Assembly: GCA_965366365.1 (NCBI GenBank)
Contig: CBDUEV010000028.1
Location: forward strand, 1 to 35,546
Source of the DNA: CBDUEV01 sp965366365
GTDB lineage: Bacteria; Actinomycetota; Acidimicrobiia; Spongiisociales; JAENVV01
Direction: 5' to 3'
DNA: 35,546 nucleotides
The position numbers and the translations under genes were made by a program. How positions within the stretch are numbered: position 1 is the first letter of the stretch; each line of letters begins with the position of its first letter. Of the stretch, positions 23,006 to 30,711 are shown one piece after another. The notes under the pieces are model-generated. The model saw only the letters and a program-made list of their open reading frames with translations. It was not told the origin of the DNA and ran no database searches.

Positions 23006-24982
23006 ATGATCGCCAAGCTGTTGATCGCCAATCGGGGGGAGATCGCCCGCCGCATCATGAGAACCTGCACAGACATGGGTATCGCCACCGTCGCCGTCTT
23101 CTCCGATCCCGACGCCCGGGAGCCGTTCGTCGAGGAGGCCGACGAGGCGATCCACCTTCCCGGCGCAGCCGCCACAGACACCTACCTGAACGGTGCCGCC
23201 ATCATCGCCGCGGCCAAGACGACAGGAGCCGACGCCATCCACCCCGGGTACGGCTTCCTCGCCGAGAACGCCGTCTTTGCCCAATCGGTCATCGACGCCG
23301 GCCTCATCTTCGTCGGTCCGACGCCGCCCACCATCGCCGCCATGGGTTCGAAGCTCGAATCGAAGCGGCTCATGGTGGCGGCCGGAGTCCCGGTCCTCGT
23401 CGGCGAGGATCTGACCGGAATGGATCCCGCCGAGATCGCCGCAGCCGCCGAGCGCCTCGGCTATCCCGTCTTGGTCAAGGCCTCGGCGGGAGGCGGCGGC
23501 AAGGGGATGCGCATCGTTGCCCACGCAGACGACCTGCCGTCCGCCGTCGAGTCAGCCCGCCGCGAGGCCATCGCCTCGTTCGGAGATGACACCCTGTTCG
23601 TGGAGCGGTACATCGAAGCACCGCGCCATGTGGAGATACAGATCTTCGGTGACGGCCATGGCAACGTCGTGCATCTCTTCGAACGGGAATGCTCGATCCA
23701 ACGCCGTCATCAGAAGATCATCGAGGAGTCGCCATCGCCGGCTGTCGACGACGCGCTACGTGCCGCCATGGGAGAGGCGGCGGTGGCGGCGGGAGTGGCG
23801 GTCGAGTATCTCGGCGCAGGCACCGTGGAGTTCCTGCTGACGCCCGAAGGGGAGTTCTTCTTCCTGGAGACAAACACCCGCCTTCAGGTCGAGCACCCGG
23901 TCACAGAGATGGTGACCGGCCTCGACCTCGTACGACTCCAACTCCTCGTGGCCGCCGGCCATCCTCTCCCGCCCGATGTGCACGACGCCACCATCTCCGG
24001 CCACGCCATCGAAGCCCGTCTCTACGCCGAAGACGCCCGCAACGACTACCTGCCTCAGACCGGTCCGGTCCACCGGCTCTCGCTGCCCCCGACGGTCAGG
24101 CTGGACAGCGGACCTGAGGACGGATCGCACGTGTCGGTCTACTACGACCCGATGCTCGCCAAGGTGATAGCCCACGGACGTACCCGCCAGGACGCCGTCC
24201 GGATCCTGGCCCAGGCCTTGGCAACCGCCGAGATTCATGGGGTGACGACGAACCGGGACATGCTGGTCAGGGTCCTGCGCCACCCCGAGTTCCTGGCAGG
24301 CCACACCGACACCCACTTCCTCGACAGGCACGGACCCGTCGAGATGGCCCAGCCCCTGTCCGACCAGGCCGCGGAACACCGGCACGCCCTCGCCGCGGCC
24401 CTGGCAGCTCAGTCGGCCCGGCGCTCCGCCGCGGGTGTCCTGCCCGGCGCAGCGTCTGGGTGGAGAAACAGCCCCTCGCAACCCCAACTCGTCGCCTATC
24501 GCGGCGACAACGAACCCTTCACGGTTGGCTACCGGTTCGGCCGGGACGCCTTCGAAGCGGGTATCGACGGTGAGCCACTTGGCGCGGTGGTCGTTCGGGA
24601 GCAGTCGCCGTCTCGTGTGGAGTTGCTGATCGACGGCCGCCTGTGGCGGTACCGAGTCCATCAGGTGGGCGAGACGGTCTATGTCGATGGCACCGATGGC
24701 TCGTCTTCCTTGAGCGAACTGCCACGTTTCCCGGTCACCGAAGCTCCTCGGGCGGCGGGCTCGCTCATGTCGCCGATGCCCGGCAAGGTGATCAAGGTGG
24801 AGGTGTCACCGGGTGCCGCCGTTGCCCAGGGCGACGTGCTGGTGGTCGTGGAGGCAATGAAGATGGAGCACGCCGTCCGTTCACCGGCTGCGGGCCGGGT
24901 CACCGAGGTGTCCGTGACGGAGGGCGATCAGGTGGAGAACGAACAGCTCCTGGTGATCGTCGAGCCAGACGACGCCGGCTGA
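23006..24982 (+). CDS. Acyl-CoA carboxylase biotin carboxylase/BCCP (alpha) subunit
   Basis: This 658-residue subunit has an N-terminal biotin carboxylase ('KLLIANRGEIARRIMRTC', 'GADAIHPGYGFLAENA', ATP-grasp 'VLVKASAGGGGKGMRIV', 'ECSIQRRHQKIIEESPSP' and 'EMVTGLDLVRLQL'). A middle segment links to a C-terminal biotinyl domain with 'VVVEAMKMEHAV' (biotin on Lys619). Together with the beta subunit at 21398 it should form an alpha6beta6-type carboxylase. ATG 23006 has AGGAG at 22995-22999, which overlaps the upstream stop codon. The middle segment is shorter and less conserved than the rest, as usual. No epsilon subunit gene is seen nearby. Confidence 0.94.
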   Translation: MIAKLLIANRGEIARRIMRTCTDMGIATVAVFSDPDAREPFVEEADEAIHLPGAAATDTYLNGAAIIAAAKTTGADAIHPGYGFLAENAVFAQSVIDAGLIFVGPTPPTIAAMGSKLESKRLMVAAGVPVLVGEDLTGMDPAEIAAAAERLGYPVLVKASAGGGGKGMRIVAHADDLPSAVESARREAIASFGDDTLFVERYIEAPRHVEIQIFGDGHGNVVHLFERECSIQRRHQKIIEESPSPAVDDALRAAMGEAAVAAGVAVEYLGAGTVEFLLTPEGEFFFLETNTRLQVEHPVTEMVTGLDLVRLQLLVAAGHPLPPDVHDATISGHAIEARLYAEDARNDYLPQTGPVHRLSLPPTVRLDSGPEDGSHVSVYYDPMLAKVIAHGRTRQDAVRILAQALATAEIHGVTTNRDMLVRVLRHPEFLAGHTDTHFLDRHGPVEMAQPLSDQAAEHRHALAAALAAQSARRSAAGVLPGAASGWRNSPSQPQLVAYRGDNEPFTVGYRFGRDAFEAGIDGEPLGAVVVREQSPSRVELLIDGRLWRYRVHQVGETVYVDGTDGSSSLSELPRFPVTEAPRAAGSLMSPMPGKVIKVEVSPGAAVAQGDVLVVVEAMKMEHAVRSPAAGRVTEVSVTEGDQVENEQLLVIVEPDDAG

Positions 24983-24998
24983 GGGCGTACCGAGTCTC

Positions 24999-26150
24999 CT
25001 AGGACGGCGCGACGGGGGTCGGGGCGGCGCTGCCCGGGATGGTGAGCGGCAGGCGGACGGTGAAGACCGTGCCATCGCCTCGCTTGCTCTCGAACGAGAT
25101 CTCGCCACCGAGGTAGCGCTGGGTGAGTAGGCGCGCCCCATAGGTGCCGAGGCCGCGACCCTCGCCTTTGGTCGTGAAGGACCTCTGGAAGATCTGGAGT
25201 CGAGCCCGTTCTGGGATGACTCCTTCGTTGTGGACCGAGAACCGGACATGAGAGCCATCGAGGCCGCAACGAAGCGTGACCCGGCCACCGTTCGAGGTGG
25301 CCTCGAGAGCGTTCTTGGTCAGGTTTCCGATCACGCGGCCCAACAAGACAGGGTCGGACACAAACCTGACAGGCTCAGCAGTGTCCTCGATGGCAACGAT
25401 CTTCCCGGCGGCCACCTCGTGAGTGGCGTACACGCTCGAAACGGTGGCGAGAAGCACCCCCGAGTCGATCTCCTCCGCGTGTGCCGACAGCTCGTTGCTC
25501 TCGGCCGCGAGGAGCACACGCTGCCCTTCTATCTCGCCGATCAGCTGCTCGGAGCTGTGCTCGATCATCTCCAACAACTCGTCTCGTTCCTCGCCGGAGA
25601 TCGTCCGGGCCATCGTGGAGAGCCCCCGAACGCCCGTTGCCGTGTTCATGATGTCGTGGAAGAAGATTCGCTCGAGCGACTGACGTCGCTTTTCGTCGCT
25701 GATGTCGAGAGCGGAGAACAACACGAACTGTTCGTCGCCGACGGAGAAGGGCGTAGCCGTCACCCTCAGATCGAGCGGATCGCCTCCCTCGCGGAGAATG
25801 CGGCACTCGTGCTCGTGGGTGTGCCCGAGCCGTGCCTGGCGGAGGGCCTGGCCGGCGCCGCAGGCCGAACAGTATTTCGAGGTGCCACATCCGTCTGGGC
25901 CGACCCTGGCCCTCCGGCAGCCGACCAGCTCTCCCGGCCGCTGTCCGACGGCCTCCTCGACGGCTACTCCGAACGTGTCAGCAAGAGCCTTGTTGGCGAA
26001 GATGATCTGTCGTTTGGAGTTGAGAATCGAGATGTAGCCGCCGGATCCGTCGGCCACCCGCATCATCAGAGGGTCATCCTTGAGGCGATCGAGATGGCCG
26101 AAGAGCACTTCGGGCGTATCACGCCCGGCCGGTTCGAACTCAGTCGGCAT
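24999..26150 (-). CDS. PAS-domain sensor histidine kinase with Cys cluster
   Basis: About 383 residues. A PAS domain ('YISILNSKRQIIFANKALADTFG') is followed by a Cys-rich insert 'GC78...C88GTSKYC94SAC97GAG', then a PAS-like C-terminal half ('HECRILREGGDPLDLRVTATPF'). The kinase part has His165 in 'FFHDIMNTATGVRG' and an HATPase domain ('NLTKNALEATSNGG', 'NEGVIPERA', 'GRGLGTYGARLLTQRYLGG'). The HD-x-x-N H-box and no visible TM helix suggest a soluble kinase that senses an intracellular signal through the cysteines (redox, metal or haem; inferred). ATG 26150 is used; ATG 26210, with GGATGG upstream, is possible. No response regulator adjoins it, so its partner is unknown. It converges with the carboxylase genes. 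Confidence 0.88.
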   Translation of the reverse strand: MPTEFEPAGRDTPEVLFGHLDRLKDDPLMMRVADGSGGYISILNSKRQIIFANKALADTFGVAVEEAVGQRPGELVGCRRARVGPDGCGTSKYCSACGAGQALRQARLGHTHEHECRILREGGDPLDLRVTATPFSVGDEQFVLFSALDISDEKRRQSLERIFFHDIMNTATGVRGLSTMARTISGEERDELLEMIEHSSEQLIGEIEGQRVLLAAESNELSAHAEEIDSGVLLATVSSVYATHEVAAGKIVAIEDTAEPVRFVSDPVLLGRVIGNLTKNALEATSNGGRVTLRCGLDGSHVRFSVHNEGVIPERARLQIFQRSFTTKGEGRGLGTYGARLLTQRYLGGEISFESKRGDGTVFTVRLPLTIPGSAAPTPVAPS

Positions 26151-26458
26151 CGTTCCGTCGATCACACCACGCTCCTCGTCGCGCCCTACGACTGCGCACC
26201 GCAGTCGCATGATCCATCCAGTTCTTGATCGGCATCTCCGCTCAGAAGATTGAGCCAGTCCTGGCGATGCGGGCCGACCCGGACCCCCAGACCGGCCCCT
26301 CATCTGAGCCTTCACGTCATTTGGTCGACGGGCCAGACGGGAACACGGTGGGCGCCGTCGCTCGCTCGGCGCAGCCGAAAGCTTCGACGGGCGGAGATGG
26401 GCAACGGTCTCTGACTCGGCGAGGAACCACCGCCATCGTTCTGGATAACGCTCGTCAG
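26151..26458. other. Non-coding or 5'-extension region between kinase and HAAS-type gene
   Basis: About 308 bp between the kinase start and the upstream minus-strand gene. It may include up to 20 extra kinase codons (ATG 26210). Otherwise no convincing gene or structure is seen. Confidence 0.4.
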
Positions 26459-27004
26459 TTAGGAGGCTCGAGCTCGCACCAACGAACGAATCAACCAAAC
26501 GAGTACCACCAGTGGCGCCCCTACCCCCACCAGCAGCACCAAGGACTGAACCAGCGGTTGTGAGCTCGGGTCAGTCGAGGCGCGCACCACCAGAAGGGGA
26601 AAAACGGCGGGGAAGATCCACCCGAACGGCCAAACGAGAGTGCCGGCCAGTTTTTGGCGCAGGGTCCAGACCGTCGACATCCAAAGCAGCACGACGCCGA
26701 CCAACCATCCCACACCCGGAAGAATGAGCGAGCCGACGGAGATGCCGAGGAGGGCGATGACCTCTTTCACGGGTGAGGACTTGCCACCATCGGGCACGGC
26801 CCCGGCCTCAGCCGCAATCGACTGCGGCGAGCCGAGTCGGTCGAGCACCGTGCGGATCTCGGCCTCGTTCGCATTCGGTGACAGAGCCTGTTCGATGTGA
26901 GACTCGATGTCCGAGACGATCGAGCCTTGCTGAGCCTTTGGCAGGGTTCTCGTGGCGGCCCGAACCTCAGCGAGGTATCTGTCTACAAGTGAAGTTGATG
27001 TCAT
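26459..27004 (-). CDS. HAAS/DUF1700-like membrane protein, partner of PadR
   Basis: This 181-residue protein begins with a soluble helical segment 'LVDRYLAEVRAATRTLPKAQ' and 'IVSDIESHIEQAL...AEIRTVLDRLGSPQSIAAEA', the form of the HAAS/DUF1700 domain, followed by four or so transmembrane helices ('VIALLGISVGSLILPGVGWLV', 'VGVVLLWMSTVWTL', 'WPFGWIFPAVFPLLVV', 'VLLVGVGAPLVVLVWLI'). Such proteins typically pair with PadR regulators. It overlaps the upstream padR gene by 4 bp (ATGA), a sign of translational coupling. Function is not known; a role in envelope stress is an inference from the family context. Confidence 0.8.
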   Translation of the reverse strand: MTSTSLVDRYLAEVRAATRTLPKAQQGSIVSDIESHIEQALSPNANEAEIRTVLDRLGSPQSIAAEAGAVPDGGKSSPVKEVIALLGISVGSLILPGVGWLVGVVLLWMSTVWTLRQKLAGTLVWPFGWIFPAVFPLLVVRASTDPSSQPLVQSLVLLVGVGAPLVVLVWLIRSLVRARAS

Positions 27005-27363
27005 GTTGTGTGTTCCTCCGATTCGGACAGGACTTGATCGACTGTGTCTCGAAACCGAGCCCAGTCACGCCGGAACTCGGCAAGGGCCGAGAATCCTGCC
27101 GCGGTGAGCGCGTAGTACTTGCGGGGTCGAGCAGGACCGTCCTGTCGCCATGTCGTGGTGACAAGACCGGCATCGTGGAGACGCCCCAGCAACGGGTACA
27201 TGGTTCCCTCGCTCGTTACGAGTCCGTCGTGGCCGGCGAGCGTCTGGACGAGCTGGAATCCATACATCTCGGCGGTCGAGAGAAGTGACAACACGCAGTA
27301 CTCGACCACGCCTCGACGGAGTTCGGTGAGACCAGAGCCTTGATAAGTACCCATGCCTGACAT
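27001..27363 (-). CDS. PadR-family transcriptional regulator
   Basis: This 120-residue regulator has the PadR winged helix: 'VVEYCVLSLLSTAEMYGFQLVQTLAGHDGLVTSEGTMYPLLGRLHDAGLVTTTW', then 'GPARPRKYYALTAAGFSALAEF', and a short C-terminal helix. It is a small, PF03551-type PadR. The downstream HAAS-type gene overlaps it by 4 bp. ATG 27363 or 27354 could be the start; a perfect 21-bp palindrome sits directly upstream (27365-27385), the likely operator, so the operon is probably autoregulated. Confidence 0.9.
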   Translation of the reverse strand: MSGMGTYQGSGLTELRRGVVEYCVLSLLSTAEMYGFQLVQTLAGHDGLVTSEGTMYPLLGRLHDAGLVTTTWRQDGPARPRKYYALTAAGFSALAEFRRDWARFRDTVDQVLSESEEHTT

Positions 27364-27364
27364 G

Positions 27365-27385
27365 ATACCTTGTCTGACAAGGTAT
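27365..27385 (-). promoter_or_regulatory. Palindromic operator at the PadR start
   Basis: ATACCTTGTC (27365-27374), one T, GACAAGGTAT (27376-27385): a perfect 10-bp inverted repeat 1 nt upstream of ATG 27363. Its place at the promoter/start region fits PadR binding and autorepression. Confidence 0.65.
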
Positions 27386-27448
27386 AGGAAACATTTTCGG
27401 AGTCTTCTCGAAATGTATCGTCGGCTGGCCCAGAGCCGGGGAGGGGCG

Positions 27449-27454
27449 TAGCAT
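27449..27454 (+). promoter_or_regulatory. -10 element of the DUF3152 gene (leaderless)
   Basis: TAGCAT lies 8 nt before ATG 27463, with no ribosome-binding site at that ATG. Confidence 0.45.
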
Positions 27455-27462
27455 TCCTCACC

Positions 27463-28329
27463 ATGGGTCCACGAAAGACGGCGCTCTGGGCGTCGTCCCT
27501 GCTCCTCGTCCTCGCCGTCATCGGCGGAATCGCGTCGGTCATCGCACGTCCGGTCGACGTGACCGGCGCGACACGGCCTCCGCTCGCACAGGCGGTGGAG
27601 GAGCCGATCAGCGAATCCGGCCCAGCTGCATCCCCTACCGAGGCCGCCCCGCTGACCGAAGACGGGACGGTGCCCGAAATCGCTCAGTCATCCTCGGCCC
27701 GTGACACCACATCGCCCGACACCACGGCTCTCGGCGCGCCCACAGGGGAGGGCGGGACGCTGGGCTCCGACACTTCATCGTGTTTGACGGGACAGGAACA
27801 CGCCCCTTCGGGTGAACTCATCGCGGTGCCAGGCACGTCAGAGCCCTCGGGTGGTGGCGAGCTGACCACATACCTCGTCGAAGTCGAGGCAGGATTGGCC
27901 GTCGACGCCGAGTGCTTCGCCGCCGAGGTGGACAGGATCCTGGCGGACGACCGCAGCTGGGGCGGCGACGGCTCCATGTCGATGCAGCGGGTCGATTCGG
28001 AGCCCGCCGCCTTCACGGTCACCCTCGCCTCTCCCGCCACCACCGACACCCATTGCCGGCCGCTCGAAACCAACGGGATCTACTCGTGCTGGGCCGGCGA
28101 TGGCCGCGCCATGATCAACGTGTGGCGGTGGGAGCACGGCACGGAGGAGTACGGAGGTGACCTCGACACCTACCGCGAGTACGTCATCAACCACGAAGTG
28201 GGCCACGCCTTCGGGCACGGTCATCGTCAATGCACCGAGGTCGGCGACCTCTCTCCCGTAATGGCTCAACAAACCAAGACCTTGGCCGGGTGCCGCCAGA
28301 ACGGCTGGCCGCTCACCTGGGAACGCTGA
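27463..28329 (+). CDS. Secreted DUF3152 protein with metzincin-like zinc motif
   Basis: This 288-residue protein has an N-terminal signal or anchor helix ('WASSLLLVLAVIGGIASVIA') and a long Ser/Thr/Pro/Glu-rich linker (residues ~30-125). The C-terminal domain matches DUF3152: 'LTTYLVEVEAGLAVDAECFAAEVDRILADDRSWGG', 'FTVTLASPATTDTHCRP', 'AMINVWRWEHG', and 'YVINHEVGHAFGHGHRQC'. The last has HExxHxxGxxH spacing (H244, E245, H248, G251, H254), the zinc-binding form of metzincins. Cys residues ('TSSC', 'AEC', 'THC', 'YSC', 'RQC', 'AGC') suggest disulfides, as expected outside the cell. Protease activity is inferred, not shown. It stands alone and converges closely with the enoyl-CoA hydratase-like gene. 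Confidence 0.85.
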   Translation: MGPRKTALWASSLLLVLAVIGGIASVIARPVDVTGATRPPLAQAVEEPISESGPAASPTEAAPLTEDGTVPEIAQSSSARDTTSPDTTALGAPTGEGGTLGSDTSSCLTGQEHAPSGELIAVPGTSEPSGGGELTTYLVEVEAGLAVDAECFAAEVDRILADDRSWGGDGSMSMQRVDSEPAAFTVTLASPATTDTHCRPLETNGIYSCWAGDGRAMINVWRWEHGTEEYGGDLDTYREYVINHEVGHAFGHGHRQCTEVGDLSPVMAQQTKTLAGCRQNGWPLTWER

Positions 28330-28338
28330 GATCTCGCG

Positions 28339-29034
28339 CTAGGAGTCGAGCAGCATCCTTCGTACCTCGTCCCAGTCCTCACCGGCGGGGACTTCGGTCG
28401 CCAGCTCACCGATGAGACGTTTGGTGGCTGTCACGGATTCGGGCACGAGCGTGGCCGCGTGGCGAGCAAGCTCCATCGCCACCTCAAAGGCGTGGCCGGC
28501 GGGCACCAGGCGTCCCACGTAGCCGGCCGCATGCATGTCGGTGGCGCCGAGTCGTTCGTTGAGGAGAAAGAGCCGCGCCACGAGCTGGCGGCCACCGACC
28601 GCCAGCAAGCGCCCCACCCCGTCCGGCCGATAGAGGATTCCCAGCCGCGCCGCCGGGATCTCGAAAAAGGCACCCTCCCCCGCCACCCGTACATCGCACG
28701 CCGCAGTGAGTTCTACACCGGCACCCAGGCAGGCGCCTTCGATGGCCGCAATCACCGGAACCGGGGCGTCGTGAATCGCTTCTGCTGCATCGGCCAACCC
28801 TTGCTCGACAACGAGATCTTCGGAGGTGCCGGTGAACTCCGAAAGGTCGGCGCCCGCAGAGAAGACGGATTCGGATCCTGTCAGCACGACCACGTGCGCT
28901 TGATCGGCCGCTTCCCGGACCGCCCCGGCCAGGTCGGTCATCATGGCTCTGGTGAGCGCGTTGCGCTTGGAGGGGTGGGCGATACGTAGAACCGCAACGT
29001 CGCCGACGAACTCTCTCTGAATCGATCCGGGCAC
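28339..29034 (-). CDS. Enoyl-CoA hydratase/isomerase family protein
   Basis: This 231-residue crotonase-fold protein shows 'VAVLRIAHPSKRNALTRAMM', the oxyanion loop 'VFSAGADLSEF' (residues ~58-66), and 'AIEGACLGAGVELTAACDVRVAGEGAFFEIPAARLGI'. It has the Glu of 'GVELTA' (E108), but where most hydratases have a second catalytic Glu (in P-E-I-x-x-G) it has Ala128 (P-A-A-R-L-G). It may therefore be an isomerase or another crotonase-type enzyme rather than a hydratase. It is shorter than the usual ~260 residues. GTG 29034 is chosen because TAGCCT lies 6 nt upstream of it. No other fatty-acid gene adjoins it. Confidence 0.88.
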   Translation of the reverse strand: MPGSIQREFVGDVAVLRIAHPSKRNALTRAMMTDLAGAVREAADQAHVVVLTGSESVFSAGADLSEFTGTSEDLVVEQGLADAAEAIHDAPVPVIAAIEGACLGAGVELTAACDVRVAGEGAFFEIPAARLGILYRPDGVGRLLAVGGRQLVARLFLLNERLGATDMHAAGYVGRLVPAGHAFEVAMELARHAATLVPESVTATKRLIGELATEVPAGEDWDEVRRMLLDS

Positions 29035-29040
29035 CGGCGC

Positions 29041-29046
29041 AGGCTA
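29041..29046 (-). promoter_or_regulatory. -10 element of the enoyl-CoA hydratase-like gene (leaderless)
   Basis: TAGCCT on the minus strand ends 6 nt before GTG 29034, the same spacing as at other starts in this window. Confidence 0.45.
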
Positions 29047-29065
29047 CCGGATCGCCCGGCGACGC

Positions 29066-29098
29066 GGTTGGGGCCCGGCGTGATGCCGGGCCCCAACC
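29066..29098 (-). terminator. Strong GC-rich hairpin
   Basis: GGTTGGGGCCCGGC (29066-29079) / GCCGGGCCCCAACC (29085-29098): perfect 14-bp stem with a 5-nt loop. It lies between minus-strand genes, so it probably ends transcripts coming from the lipoprotein side and insulates the enoyl-CoA hydratase-like gene. No U-tract. Confidence 0.65.
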
Positions 29099-29149
29099 TG
29101 TCGCCCCGTTTCTCTTCGTTTTCCGGTGGGCGGTCAGCCCCCCCAGGTC

Positions 29150-29183
29150 AACCGGAGGAGAACTGGCTTCGTCTACTCCGGTT
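29150..29183 (-). terminator. Secondary stem-loop over the end of a possible small ORF
   Basis: AACCGGAG (29150-29157) / CTCCGGTT (29176-29183), loop 18 nt. It includes the TAG stop of the doubtful minus-strand frame at 29173-29394. Confidence 0.35.
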
Positions 29184-29394
29184 CCGCCACCAGAAGCACG
29201 CCTCCCTCGTTTGCCGGCGCGGGGCTGTTCGGTGATCGGCGTCTCACGGCCTTTCGCTCTCCAAGCCACGCGACTCGGCACTCACCACAGTACGCCGACG
29301 CCGACTGCTTGAGTGCAACCTTTTTTCGCGACCGCTCGGAGAGCGCGCGGGACCTCATTCCGTGATCGATCCTGCAGAATGGACACGGCGACAC
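29173..29394 (-). CDS. Doubtful small Cys-rich (zinc-ribbon-like) protein
   Basis: This possible 73-residue frame from GTG 29394 reads 'SPCPFCRIDHGM' and later 'SASAYCGECRVAWLGER', a C-x2-C ... C-x2-C layout like a zinc ribbon. It is highly basic. No strong ribosome-binding site is seen and third-position GC is lower than in neighbours, so it may be chance. In its favour, a stem-loop covers its stop codon and a stronger hairpin follows, and the region would otherwise be 380 bp without any gene. It lies 22 bp downstream of the small lipoprotein gene on the same strand. I recognise no family. Confidence 0.3.
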   Translation of the reverse strand: MSPCPFCRIDHGMRSRALSERSRKKVALKQSASAYCGECRVAWLGERKAVRRRSPNSPAPANEGGVLLVAEPE

Positions 29395-29416
29395 TCGACG
29401 GGTCGCGTCCCTTTCC

Positions 29417-29770
29417 TCACTCGTCGAGGATCCCGAGGGCGCCCACGGCGGCCAGCTCGGTGGAACACACGGTGTTGACGATCGACACGACGTCTTCGGT
29501 CGACCAGCTGAGGCCGGCCGTGACATTCGCCTGGAGCGTCACCGATTTCGAGGTCAGCTCGGCGGCGACGGCCGGCGCCAGCTGCTGGGCGGCAGTGGAC
29601 ACCTCCGCCGCGGCGGTGCGGGCCGAGGTGGAGTTGTCGGCGTCGACGCCCTCGAGCTCCGGAACGACCGAGGCGCAAAACGCCTCGACCGCTGCCTCGT
29701 CGGAGACGATGGTGTCCCCGGCTCCGCACGCAGCGAAGAGGAGGCAGAGGACGAGCGGCCAGACTCTCAT
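29417..29770 (-). CDS. Small putative lipoprotein
   Basis: This 117-residue protein has a lipoprotein signal: 'MRVWPLVLCLLFAACGAG' with the lipobox LFAAC, so Cys15 should be lipidated after cleavage. The mature part is helical and acidic ('EAAVEAFCASVVPELEG', 'AAAEVSTAAQQLAPAVAAEL', 'VVSIVNTVCSTELAAVGALG') with two further Cys that could form a disulfide. No known family is recognised. TACCAT lies 7 nt before ATG 29770, suggesting a leaderless mRNA. It lies divergent from the AIM24 gene. Confidence 0.75.
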   Translation of the reverse strand: MRVWPLVLCLLFAACGAGDTIVSDEAAVEAFCASVVPELEGVDADNSTSARTAAAEVSTAAQQLAPAVAAELTSKSVTLQANVTAGLSWSTEDVVSIVNTVCSTELAAVGALGILDE

Positions 29771-29777
29771 CGGCGAG

Positions 29778-29783
29778 ATGGTA
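29778..29783 (-). promoter_or_regulatory. -10 element of the small lipoprotein gene (leaderless)
   Basis: TACCAT on the minus strand ends 7 nt before ATG 29770. Confidence 0.4.
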
Positions 29784-29919
29784 GAGCCTCCCAGCCGGCA
29801 TGCCCGGCAGAGGCAGCGCCGCTCATCAGCCCATCGCCAGCCCGGATGGCCGACGAGTACTCACGTAGAGTCCGCAACGGACAGCCAACCACGCGGCACC
29901 GGACAAGGGAGGGACGCTG

Positions 29920-30705
29920 ATGGGCAGCCACGACATCGACTACTCGATCCACGGGGACGACATCCAGTTCGTCGAGGTGGAATTGGATCCGGGCGAGACG
30001 ATCATCGCCGAAGCCGGCACGATGATGTACCTCACGGACGGGATCAGGTTCGAGACCAAGATGGGCGATGGCGCCACGCCTGACACGGGCTTGATGGGCA
30101 AGCTGATGTCGGCGGGCAAGCGGGCCTTGACCGGCGAGTCCGTCTTCCTGACCCATTTCACCAACCACGGAACCGGCAAAGGCCATGCGGCGTTTGCGGC
30201 TCCGTATCCGGGCAAGATCATCCCGATCGACCTCGACGACGTCGGAGGGCGCTTGCTGTGCCAGAAAGACGCCTTCCTCTGCGCCGCAATGGGAACCCGC
30301 ATCTCCGTTGCCTTCAACCGCAAGCTGGGGGCGGGATTCTTCGGCGGCGAGGGATTCATCCTCCAGGACCTGCAAGGCGACGGCAACGTCTTCATCCACG
30401 CCGGGGGCACCATTGTCGAGAAACACCTCGACAACGAGACGCTTCGCGTCGACACCGGCTGCCTCGTGGCGTTCCAGCCCTCGGTGGCGTACGACATCGA
30501 GCGGGCGGGAAACCTCAAGTCGATGGTGTTCGGTGGTGAAGGACTCTTCTTGGCGACCCTCAAAGGCACAGGTCGGGTCTGGCTCCAATCGCTGCCGCTT
30601 GGTCGTATGGCCGATCGGATCGTCTCGAGCGCTCCCTCCGCCGGCGGGAACCAAGCGGGCGAAGGCGGCGTCCTGGGAGGGATCGGAAGGTTGCTGGAGC
30701 AATAA
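29920..30705 (+). CDS. AIM24-family (TIGR00266) protein
   Basis: This 261-residue protein matches the AIM24/TIGR00266 family: 'VEVELDPGETIIAEAGTMMYLTDGIRFETKMGDG', 'GESVFLTHFTNHGTGKGHAAFAAPYPGKIIPIDL', 'LLCQKDAFLCAA', 'GGEGFILQDLQGDGNVFIHAGGTI' and 'TGCLVAFQPSVAYDIE'. It is a beta-rich protein, and related proteins in mitochondria affect membrane organisation; the bacterial role is unknown. GGGAGGG lies 5-7 nt before the ATG. A C-terminal Gly-rich tail ('GGVLGGIGRLLEQ') follows. A strong nested hairpin ends the gene. Confidence 0.88.
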   Translation: MGSHDIDYSIHGDDIQFVEVELDPGETIIAEAGTMMYLTDGIRFETKMGDGATPDTGLMGKLMSAGKRALTGESVFLTHFTNHGTGKGHAAFAAPYPGKIIPIDLDDVGGRLLCQKDAFLCAAMGTRISVAFNRKLGAGFFGGEGFILQDLQGDGNVFIHAGGTIVEKHLDNETLRVDTGCLVAFQPSVAYDIERAGNLKSMVFGGEGLFLATLKGTGRVWLQSLPLGRMADRIVSSAPSAGGNQAGEGGVLGGIGRLLEQ

Positions 30706-30711
30706 CACCCC

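Noticed and set aside
22262..23524. Minus-strand frame of 420 codons
   Set aside because: Antisense to the two carboxylase genes; no domain likeness.
26225..26563. Small plus-strand frame in the kinase upstream region
   Set aside because: Low-complexity product that runs into the antisense of the HAAS-type gene; no start signal.
29100..29340. Possible tRNA or structured RNA (GGTTCCGCCACCA-like text near 29181)
   Set aside because: No cloverleaf could be folded: no matching acceptor, D or anticodon arm around the apparent T-arm-like text.
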